Shown: in pieces, positions 1 through 7,000 of the stretch
Layout: each line of letters begins with the position of its first letter
Position numbering within the stretch: the first letter of the stretch is position 1
From: Desulfurococcales archaeon
GTDB taxonomy: Archaea; Thermoproteota; Thermoprotei_A; Sulfolobales; Desulfurococcaceae
DNA length: 9,156 nt
Assembly: GCA_015521265.1 (NCBI GenBank)
Contig: WAON01000123.1
Coordinates: 1 to 9,156, forward strand
Direction: 5' to 3'
Program-made: the position numbers and the translations under genes
Notes under the pieces: generated by a model
Seen by the model: the letters and a program-made list of their open reading frames with translations, nothing else
What the model was told of the DNA's origin: nothing
Databases searched by the model: none

Positions 1-474
1 TCCCAAAACATATCCGCTAGAATAAAAGAGATTAAAACAGTAACCTACAAGTACGGGGAGAACAAGGTTAATACGTGCTTCGTCATTGAAGTGAACAATA
101 CTGGTTTAACAGATGTAACCATCGAAAAACTATACTATAAAATATATGTGCAAGGACAATACCTTGGTGAAGGAGTTAAGGAAAACCTAGTGATAAGTAG
201 GGGGACTAACGAGGAAACAATATGCCTCGAAACATCCCCCAGCGATGCGTTAAAAACAATACTAGTAACACTAGTGCATAAGGGTAGGGTTAACGTAACC
301 GTTAAAGGATACATCGACATACCGATCAAGAGCTTCGGATTAATCAAGATGTGGACTCTAGAACTACCATTCGAGAAAACAGTCGAGGTAAACCTCGTAG
401 CTTCGGGGCTGCAGGGAGGCGGGCAGAAACAGCCCGGATTACCGGGTAATATGACTCTCCCCAAGCTCCCGTAA
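1..474 (+). CDS. LEA14-like (WHy domain) protein, 5' end outside the window
   Basis: The reading frame is open from the first base and stops with TAA at 472-474, so 157 C-terminal residues are visible. A GTG at 91 could serve as a start, but the conserved domain begins before it, so I treat the gene as cut by the window edge. Visible residues 22-131 fit the water-stress/hypersensitive-response (WHy, LEA_2) beta-sandwich: a strand ending in VNNTGLTDVTIEKLYYKIYV, then 'GQYLGEG', a spaced strand pair, 'VNVTVKGYIDIP' and 'LELPFEKTVEVNL'. Archaeal LEA14-like proteins have this order, often in one to three copies behind a membrane anchor; the cellular role is unknown. The last 25 residues (GLQGGGQKQPGLPG onward) are a Gly/Pro-rich tail. 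The gene converges on feoB, 15 bases away. Domain call fairly confident; function unassigned. Confidence 0.72.
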   Translation, partial: SQNISARIKEIKTVTYKYGENKVNTCFVIEVNNTGLTDVTIEKLYYKIYVQGQYLGEGVKENLVISRGTNEETICLETSPSDALKTILVTLVHKGRVNVTVKGYIDIPIKSFGLIKMWTLELPFEKTVEVNLVASGLQGGGQKQPGLPGNMTLPKLP

Positions 475-489
475 AGCCTAGATAGGATT

Positions 490-2592
490 CTACAACAGCA
501 AACCAATCATATACGTAAAGAGCATCCCAACATATGCTATACTCAGCATTATTCCAATAGATGCTAGTACTATTTTCCAACTCCTAGTCTCGCTAAGCAT
601 AACTGCAAGGGTAGCCATGCATGGTACGTATAATATCATGAAAACTGTTATAGAAGCTATTTGCACATCGGTTAGTTTCAGAAGCCTTAAGGCATCCCTC
701 GCAGTATCGGCACCTGTTGTTATTGTTAATGCTGAAATCACAGACTCCTTAGCTACGAAGCCGATTATTAATGCAAAGGCTATGATCCAGGCTTGATCAC
801 CCCTCAAACCAATCGGGTATAAGAATGGAGCAAATAAACGCGCTAAATACGCTCCAATAGTCTGGGACGGATCACCAGTATACGTTAGGCTTGGAGTATA
901 AGAAGTTAAGAACCATATTAGAATACTTAGAAGGAAAATTATAGTACCAGCCTTCTTCAAGAAATGCTTCGTCGAATCCCAGACATGCCACCAGACTACG
1001 CGCGGTATAGGCTTATGAATAGGGGGTAGCTCTAAGAGCAGCTCAGGCTCAGAAACACGCCCCCTCTTCTTATCAATCCAGTACAAGGACCTGTTTACGA
1101 GGGAGAAAGCTATGAATGCAGCTACATACCCGTAGAGGATGAGTAGTGCACCGCTAAGCCCGCTTAGAGCCGAGGCGAAAGCTAGTATTACTACGAGACG
1201 TGCTTGACAGGGTATAAATGGTATAGTCATTATCAGCCTAATCCTTTCACGGGGGTCGGGTACTGCGCGGGTAGACATAACGGCTGGAACATTGCAGCCG
1301 AATCCCAGTAGCATTGGGAAGACTGCGTGTCCTGAAACGCCGATCCTTGTAAGCCAGTTGTGGAGGCTTACAGCGATCCGGGGGCTTAGCCCGGAGTCCT
1401 CGAGTACTGCGAGGAAGAATGCAACCATCATTATTAACGGTAGGAAAACAGCTACTGCTCCAACACCCCCAATGATACCATTAATCACTAGGCTGCTGAT
1501 AATTGATTCGCCCATAATGCTATACAGGTAGTTGCTGAGAGCGTTGAAACCAGCCTCGATCAATCCTCCAAGACTATAGTTTTCCACAGCTTCTGCAAGG
1601 CCCGGATAGCCTAGATCAGCGAGTATAACGTTAAGTGGAAAACCAGTATTAATCGAAAATGCTACGAGGAAAACAATTATTAGTGTAAATATGCTGAGGA
1701 AAGGACCCAGCCATGGATGATAAAAGTAACGCGTTATCCTCTCCCTACGAGTAATACCTACATGAACACGGACAACAACTCCCCGGAGAAGCTTCTCAAT
1801 ATATTCAAACCTTTTCTGTGCAAAAAGCTCCTCAGGGCTTCGATGGAAAATCCTCCTAATCTCCTCCCTAGTCTTCAATATATCGATTAAAACTTTTTCA
1901 CCAAGCATTCTTCTAACGTATTCTTCAAGCTCCCGATCACCCTCCAGTAAACGAATTGATACCCATCGAATAGGATATTTTATCTTGGAATCATTCTTCT
2001 CCAAGACCTGCTCGACGCTTAGAATAAATGGCTCTAACTCGCCATAGTCAATCCTTAAAGGCTTCCTCCTACCCCCACTAGATGCTACTTCAACGATCTT
2101 ATCCAATAGCTCATTTATACCTTGCCCGGTAGCACTGGAAACAGCTACTACCGGAACACCTAAACGACGATTTAAAGCTTCATAATTAATATGTATCCCC
2201 CGAGCATGGGTTTCATCAATTTTTGTAAAAACAATTATAACCCTAGTATACATCTCCAAGGCTTGAATTGCAAGATACATAGTCCTCTCGGGATTAATAG
2301 AGTCTACGAGAACTAGTAGTACATCGGGCTTCTCCTCGAGTATAAACCTACGAGCTATTTTTTCCTCGATAGTTGTCGCTGAGAACCCGTATATCCCGGG
2401 GAGATCAATGAATCTAAGCCTATAACCCATGTATTCTCTAATCCCTTCATGCTTCTCAACAGTAACACCCGGCCAATTAGCTACATGCACCCTCCTACCA
2501 GTGAGTACGTTGAACAACGTGGATTTACCAACATTAGGCTGACCAGCAACTCCAACTACAATCTCTTTTTTAGCAGTATCATTATTCTCCAT
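490..2592 (-). CDS. feoB: Ferrous iron transport protein B (GTPase-coupled Fe2+ permease)
   Basis: FeoB is the inner-membrane Fe2+ transporter, with a cytoplasmic G domain and a polytopic permease. This 700-residue protein is full length for the family. The G domain shows G1 GQPNVGKS (17-24), the FeoB-specific NWPGVTVEKHEG (39-50), G3 DLPG (63-66), the VDxxxxERTMYL segment (97-107), a G4 reading TKID (123-126) instead of the usual NxxD, and G5-like SSATGQG (152-158). A helical guanine-nucleotide-dissociation-inhibitor-like region follows (about 180-275). The membrane part starts near 295 and has two Gate regions: GFGCNVPA with Cys433 and PFIPCQARL with Cys462; then GFVAKES (611-617) and LYVPCMATLA with Cys658, ending SETRSWK. 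ELPPI (521-525) matches the loop between Gates. The ATG at 2590-2592 is supported by GGTGA six bases upstream. It lies 55 bases downstream of feoA and is probably co-transcribed. Confidence 0.97.
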   Translation of the reverse strand: MENNDTAKKEIVVGVAGQPNVGKSTLFNVLTGRRVHVANWPGVTVEKHEGIREYMGYRLRFIDLPGIYGFSATTIEEKIARRFILEEKPDVLLVLVDSINPERTMYLAIQALEMYTRVIIVFTKIDETHARGIHINYEALNRRLGVPVVAVSSATGQGINELLDKIVEVASSGGRRKPLRIDYGELEPFILSVEQVLEKNDSKIKYPIRWVSIRLLEGDRELEEYVRRMLGEKVLIDILKTREEIRRIFHRSPEELFAQKRFEYIEKLLRGVVVRVHVGITRRERITRYFYHPWLGPFLSIFTLIIVFLVAFSINTGFPLNVILADLGYPGLAEAVENYSLGGLIEAGFNALSNYLYSIMGESIISSLVINGIIGGVGAVAVFLPLIMMVAFFLAVLEDSGLSPRIAVSLHNWLTRIGVSGHAVFPMLLGFGCNVPAVMSTRAVPDPRERIRLIMTIPFIPCQARLVVILAFASALSGLSGALLILYGYVAAFIAFSLVNRSLYWIDKKRGRVSEPELLLELPPIHKPIPRVVWWHVWDSTKHFLKKAGTIIFLLSILIWFLTSYTPSLTYTGDPSQTIGAYLARLFAPFLYPIGLRGDQAWIIAFALIIGFVAKESVISALTITTGADTARDALRLLKLTDVQIASITVFMILYVPCMATLAVMLSETRSWKIVLASIGIMLSIAYVGMLFTYMIGLLL

Positions 2593-2598
2593 TGCTAT

Positions 2599-2603
2599 TC
2601 ACC
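2599..2603 (-). promoter_or_regulatory. Ribosome-binding site of feoB
   Basis: The minus strand reads GGTGA, a match to the archaeal Shine-Dalgarno core GGAGGTGAT, with six bases before the ATG at 2592. It fixes the feoB start and shows that feoB is translated from its own site within the feoAB transcript. Confidence 0.65.
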
Positions 2604-2647
2604 AAAGAACAATACTTTTCAAAGCATGAATTAGGGACTTATCGGGT

Positions 2648-2884
2648 TTAGAGGGGTTCAACAATTATTCTCCGAGCAATCCCTCTTCCAAGGGATATAT
2701 CGACTCCTCTAACACGTACAACGAGGGGGCCTGCACCATAGTTTACGATAACAGTAACTATCGTTCCAGGAGTTAAACCCATCTGGTAAAGCCTATAAAC
2801 CCATCCACCGCTGCCGGATATAGATACTATCTTTGCATTACTACCAGGCGGTAGCGTGTCTAGCGTTAGCAATGGTTTCTGCAT
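2648..2884 (-). CDS. feoA: Ferrous iron transport protein A (FeoA, SH3-like)
   Basis: FeoA is a small cytoplasmic protein with an SH3-like beta-barrel that supports FeoB-mediated Fe2+ uptake; it probably acts by contacting FeoB, though its exact role is debated. The 78 residues match the usual 75-85. The family hallmark is present: LPPGSNAKIVSI at the start, then 'RLYQMGLTPGTIVTVI' (31-46), corresponding to the conserved LGL/MGLxPGxxV turn, and a C-terminal 'VDISLGRGIARRIIVEP', the usual position of the iron-uptake 'I.L....A..I.V' strand. The ATG at 2882-2884 has GGGTG seven bases upstream. It is the first gene of the feoAB operon, 55 bases ahead of feoB. The promoter region carries an 18-bp palindrome resembling a DtxR-family metal-repressor operator, so iron- or manganese-dependent repression is inferred. 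Confidence 0.95.
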   Translation of the reverse strand: MQKPLLTLDTLPPGSNAKIVSISGSGGWVYRLYQMGLTPGTIVTVIVNYGAGPLVVRVRGVDISLGRGIARRIIVEPL

Positions 2885-2891
2885 CGCCGTG

Positions 2892-2896
2892 CACCC
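2892..2896 (-). promoter_or_regulatory. Ribosome-binding site of feoA
   Basis: The minus strand reads GGGTG; its GGTG part matches the archaeal Shine-Dalgarno core, with seven bases before the ATG at 2884. It sits directly next to the 18-bp palindrome, which implies a leader of roughly 20 bases rather than a leaderless message. Confidence 0.5.
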
Positions 2897-2914
2897 TGTT
2901 AGGTTAACCTAACA
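2897..2914. promoter_or_regulatory. 18-bp perfect palindrome, putative DtxR/IdeR/MntR-type operator of feoAB
   Basis: TGTTAGGTTAACCTAACA is identical to its own reverse complement over all 18 bases. Its half-site TTAGGTT / AACCTAA is the half-site of the known DtxR-family box (consensus TTAGGTTAGSCTAACCTAA). It lies 13 bases upstream of the feoA start and about 15 bases downstream of the best feoA TATA-like box, so it overlaps the expected transcript start, a classic place for a repressor to block polymerase. No DtxR-family gene is in the window. That the regulator is metal-responsive is inference from the motif and the downstream genes. Confidence 0.82.
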
Positions 2915-2927
2915 CCTTCCCATCCAG

Positions 2928-2936
2928 TAATAAATT
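2928..2936 (-). promoter_or_regulatory. TATA-like box of the feoAB operon
   Basis: The minus strand reads AATTTATTA in an A/T-rich stretch upstream of feoA. An archaeal start about 25 bases downstream would fall near 2903-2908, in the middle of the palindromic operator. A second A/T stretch at 2943-2949 is a less well-placed alternative. Based on composition and spacing only. Confidence 0.45.
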
Positions 2937-2942
2937 AATAAC

Positions 2943-2949
2943 ATATATA
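2943..2949 (+). promoter_or_regulatory. TATA-like box of the dedA-family gene
   Basis: ATATATA on the plus strand predicts a transcript start near 2970-2975, giving a leader of about 25 bases that contains the TGAGGA ribosome-binding site. The same A/T-rich block is shared with the divergent feoA promoter. Confidence 0.4.
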
Positions 2950-2983
2950 GTTAATTATGTTTTCTTGACAATACGGATCAATT

Positions 2984-2989
2984 TGAGGA
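2984..2989 (+). promoter_or_regulatory. Ribosome-binding site that decides a TTG start
   Basis: TGAGGA (core GAGG) ends seven bases before the TTG at 2997. No in-frame ATG or GTG lies between the upstream stop at 2952 and this TTG, and the next in-frame ATG is at 3243, inside the conserved domain. The TTG start is therefore well supported. Confidence 0.55.
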
Positions 2990-2996
2990 AGCGGAT

Positions 2997-3695
2997 TTGG
3001 CGGATGAAGAACAGATCTTTCTGCAGATACTGCGTAGTTATGGTCCGCTTGGAGTATTCATAGTGTCGGCCCTTGGAAACGCAATACCATACTCTACCAT
3101 CCCATACTTGTTATTCATCGTAGTATATGCAGGCTCTCTAGACAACGTACTCGATCAAGCCTATATCTCATTCCTAGGAGGACTTGGAGCAGCTGTGGGT
3201 AAAATCGTCGTATACTATTTCGGTAGGGGTTTAAGACTAGTAATGACGGAGCAGCAGAAGAATAATATGGAGGTATTCGTAGGATTATTTAAGCGTTCAA
3301 CTTTCCTAGCAGTATTCTTGTTCGCAGCTTTACCGCTGCCGGACGATATATTATACATACCATTAGGAGCTACGGGATACAGCCTAATAAGATTCTTCAC
3401 AGCCCTACTACTAGGAAAAATAATAATAACCGGTGCAGCAGTATTCTTCGGCTCAACTTATTCATGGCTACTCGAAGACGCAGCGGATACGCCGTGGTAT
3501 ATTACCTATCCATCACTCCTAGCAATAACATTAATACTAACATACATAGTTGCAAAAATAGACTGGGTAAAGATTGCTAAAGGGTATAAAGAGAAGGGAG
3601 TTGTTAGGGGGACATTTATATTATTAATTGAAACCTATAGGGCTATTATAAGCCTATTAACAATCCCATATAGGCTGGTAAGGAATAGGAGATAG
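2997..3695 (+). CDS. DedA/VTT (SNARE-associated Golgi) family membrane protein
   Basis: This is a 232-residue polytopic membrane protein beginning with TTG. The VTT/DedA core runs from about residue 15 to 160: a first re-entrant/membrane segment with SALGNAIPYSTIPYLL (24-39), then GGLGAAVGKIVVYYFGRG (61-78), equivalent to the family's GAxxGdxxxYxxGR motif, then ALPLPDDILYIPLGATGYS (111-129), with the paired prolines and acidic residues expected in the second half, and 'RFFTALLLGKII' (132-143). A further membrane helix (about 170-186) and a basic tail (RYRLVRNRR-like end) follow. DedA relatives in other organisms act as lipid scramblases or undecaprenyl-phosphate flippases and affect membrane stability; whether that holds here is unknown. 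It is transcribed divergently from feoAB and converges on padR with no gap between the two stop codons. A link to iron uptake is not shown. Confidence 0.8.
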   Translation: MADEEQIFLQILRSYGPLGVFIVSALGNAIPYSTIPYLLFIVVYAGSLDNVLDQAYISFLGGLGAAVGKIVVYYFGRGLRLVMTEQQKNNMEVFVGLFKRSTFLAVFLFAALPLPDDILYIPLGATGYSLIRFFTALLLGKIIITGAAVFFGSTYSWLLEDAADTPWYITYPSLLAITLILTYIVAKIDWVKIAKGYKEKGVVRGTFILLIETYRAIISLLTIPYRLVRNRR

Positions 3696-4007
3696 CTACT
3701 GTAAACCCTTAGTCCTCTTCTCAACTAGCCGCAGTATCTCCCTACACATATACTCGAGGTCTCCAAGATACTTCTCCAACTCAGCCCTACCCTTATCCGT
3801 TAACTCATACTTCTTCCTCCTACCCTCCTTGATCTCCCTGATGAATCCGCGGGCTTTCAAGAAGAATAGTGCTGGGTAGATAGTCCCAGGGCCGACATGT
3901 GCTATACTGCCAGCTAATTCATTAACCTTCTTCATAAGCTCGTAGCCATGTGGACGATACTCATCGATGAGGAGTAGGATTAAGAGCCTAAAAACGCGTG
4001 GACTCAC
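3696..4007 (-). CDS. PadR-family winged-helix transcriptional regulator
   Basis: This small cytoplasmic DNA-binding protein is probably a dimeric repressor. From the preferred GTG at 4005-4007 it has 103 residues, starting SPRVFRLLILLLI. PadR landmarks are clear: 'HGYELMKKV' after helix 1, 'GPGTIYPALFFLKARGFI' (helix-turn-helix recognition region), the wing 'EGRRKKYELTDKGRAEL', and a C-terminal helix (EKYLGDLEYMCREILRLVEKR) for dimerisation. It is the short PadR type with no separate ligand domain. An upstream GTG at 4019 would add four residues, but it lies inside the GGAGGTG ribosome-binding sequence. The 4007 start sits nine bases after that sequence and overlaps the transporter stop as GTGA, the usual sign of translational coupling. 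Control of the preceding transporter gene, perhaps by binding the 15-bp repeats at 8482-8541, is inferred; PadR proteins often regulate adjacent transporters. Confidence 0.93.
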   Translation of the reverse strand: MSPRVFRLLILLLIDEYRPHGYELMKKVNELAGSIAHVGPGTIYPALFFLKARGFIREIKEGRRKKYELTDKGRAELEKYLGDLEYMCREILRLVEKRTKGLQ

Positions 4008-7000
4008 TTCTTTCTCCACCTCCTACTATAAGGCCACCAGGCCCGGCGGCCCATTAATGCTAGTATTGGCGGCGTGAATAATAATGCGGCTAGCAGGGTA
4101 GTCGTAAATACTCCGCCAGCCAATGCTAAGCCCAGTTCTCTAACACCCCAACTACTACCGATTACTAGTGCTGAATACGTCGATGTAACGATTAATCCGA
4201 GACCAATTACTAGGTGGCTGACAGCCCTAATAGCTGTTGTTGCTGATATATAGCTAGCATAGTGATCATTAATCCTCTTACCAAGCTCCTCCCTCTGCCT
4301 ATTCATGTAGAAGCTATTATAATCCATGCCGACTCCGAGTACAGCTGGGAAAGTCATTAGTGGTAGGAACCAGAGTGCTGGCTGGCCATACATTCCCGGT
4401 ATCTTTGATGCAAGGGTTACACCGATCATGTATCCGATCACGATTGTCGATAGCGATATTATCCCAGCCCATATACTCATAAAGCTAATAGTCATCGCGA
4501 GCCACATCAATATGATTCCCACTGGGAAGATCTTCTGCCAGAAGTCATGGTTCAGCAGCTCCTCCATCTCGAGGCTGGAGGCCGCTAACCCCCCGACGTA
4601 TAATTCGCTGAATACTCCTCCGCGGTAATTGTAGGCTATGCTTCTAATCTTCTTAGTCAACTCGATTCCCTCATTGCTCATCGGGGAAGGCTTAATGATT
4701 ACTTCGAGGTAGAAGGTCTTATTATCACTGCCTACATAGACTGTTTTTGGCTTATCGCCTGGGTTATGGGGCCCATAGACTTCTACAACTCCCGGCAGAT
4801 CACTGATCGCGCCGGCCATAGACTTGATCTCATCCATTACTCTGCTATCCCAAACCGATCCACTGCTAATCCTCCCAACAACGTATATAGGCATCAACTG
4901 CCCAGCGGGGAATACTTCTTGAAGCTTCATATAAGCCTTATAACCCTCAGTACCCTCCGGCATGAAGACGCTGTAGTCATGGCTACCCTGAAAAGTTAAC
5001 AAGCCATAAGCACCGATACCTCCAAGTATTAGTGATAGAGTGATCAATGCTAGGGCGCGGCCCCGGGTAATAGTGAATCCTCTCCAGCGACCCCTACCAG
5101 CTTCTACGCGGTGAGGCCACCAGAACCATCTTCGATCACCCCACTTAGCCAAGACTGCAGGGGTAAACGTTAGTGAAGCAGCTAGTACTGTTAGGATAGC
5201 AATTGGAACCATTTGTCCAATACTGCTTAGTAGTGGGAAGTCCCATGCAAGCATCATAACTGCGAATCCAATAATATCGGTGCTGCTAGCAGCTGCTATA
5301 GCAGGTATACTATGGATCAAAGCATCATGTGCCGCTGCGGCAGAATCCTTAAATTCAGCGATCTTCTCCTTGTAGCGGAGAACTATGTAGCTACTATAAT
5401 CCATTCCGAGCCCGAAGCTAGTAGTAATCATCAGCATTCTAGCCCAGCTCGTCACGTTTATAACTCCGAAATACCCTAGTATGTAGAGTATAGCCGTCGA
5501 TAATAATACGGATAAACCAATCCCTAGGAATGGCAGTCCGGCAGCGATTAATCCACCGATTAATATTAAGGCTATTATTATCGGTGCAAGAATCGATATC
5601 CTATTAACATTCTCAATATCCCTACTATTAGCCTCCCTAGCTTCATGGCTTAAAACATCGTCACCAGTTACACCAATATACTCCGGATTATAGCCATGAG
5701 ACTTCAACGATTCAGCAACAACCCTCTTAGCCTCTAAAGCATTATCATACTTCCCAGGCTCATCTTTAGGAGATATTACTATGATGAAAGCATTATTTCT
5801 TGGAGAAATCATTAAGCCCCTGAGACTACTAGTTACATTGGTAAACACATTACTGAAGGCTTCCCTATAGAGTGTATTATAAATAGGCTTATAGCTATCC
5901 ACCTCCAATGCCTTCCTAAGCGAAGACTTCAGCGCTTCTAAATCAATATTCCCGGTGACATTGCTAGGCAGCAGATCCTCGAGGTGATTTATGAAGGCAT
6001 CAATTGGTTTAACATTATTAGCAAGGATATCATGCAGTAACGGCTTAAACATTGATGAATTGATTGTAGTATTCATGGGTGTGGTGATATTGAATTTATT
6101 CATCATAGTGTTAAGGGTGTAGTCGATGAATACATCCAGTATCCTATCCATGCTAGCATTATTATCTAGGGATACAAGCCTATACGCTAGAGCTTTTAAA
6201 TCGTCAATAGGTAGCTCATAGGGTATAGTGTAGTTAGAATTATTGATAAGTATGCTCGCTAATTCGGCGTAGGATTCTACTACGTAATAGTCGGGATTGT
6301 TGGTGTATGTGTGGTTTATCAATGCATTGATAATCGATAAATTATACAGTATGGACGTAATGCTGGAAACAGAATAATTCCCGCCAGCCCCAGTAATGTT
6401 CACCGACTCATAAACTAGTGACAGCTTCTCCGCTAAATCCCCGATCAACAATAGCTTCTCGAAGAATACTGATTGAAGCCTACCATACCATGCATCAACA
6501 CCTATCATAGATATTAACTGTTTAACCATTGAAGTGTTAAAGCCTGGCGGGAGGAACTTGCTAAACATCGTTGAGCCAGTATACTCTAGTATTTCGAGGA
6601 AGCCTTCCAAGCAGGGTCTTCCACTATAATTATATACTACATCAGCGATAACGCCGAAGCCCGGGTTACCAGTCATATTAATTATTTCATCCTTCATCAT
6701 ATCCCTAACTACAACCGGTATACATGTCTCGTTCCGGAAAACCTTCATAGTAATACTCGGCGGTAAACCAGTGATGTTTGATAGTGTTGCTGCAACAGTT
6801 GTATTTAGGAGAGTCTGATTAGTAAGGAATACGCCTAGACCACTTGGATCATAGGTTATAATGTCCTTGTAAGCATAGTCTACGATCTCGCTTGGAGCCG
6901 GGAATACTTCTCCTAAGAAAGTATGTAGAGAATCCATCGCAGCTTCCAAAACAGGCCCCAGCTCATATAGATCCCTTACGAGAACATAGGATGCATTAAG

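Noticed and set aside
477..486. CCTAGATAGG inverted repeat between the two convergent genes as a terminator
   Set aside because: Four-base arms with a two-base loop are too short for a stable hairpin at high temperature, and no T tract follows on either strand.
135..580. Two open frames on the minus strand opposite the LEA14-like gene and running into the feoB end
   Set aside because: They overlap a recognisable domain on the plus strand and the conserved C-terminus of feoB, and their translations are rich in Cys, Pro and Arg with no family features.
1292..1531. Plus-strand open frame inside feoB
   Set aside because: It lies antisense to the first Gate region of FeoB, one of the most conserved parts of that protein, and has no promoter or ribosome-binding site.
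2449..2634. Plus-strand open frame across the feoB start
   Set aside because: It is antisense to the FeoB G1 region and the feoA-feoB gap, with no coding signals.
2885..2996. Riboswitch or small RNA in the feoA/dedA intergenic region
   Set aside because: Both leaders would be only about 20-25 bases, and the only strong symmetry is the short perfect DNA palindrome with no loop, which fits an operator better than an RNA fold.
4326..4999. Two plus-strand open frames antisense to the 3' half of the transporter
   Set aside because: They mirror transmembrane-coding sequence and have no motif, start signal or separate context.
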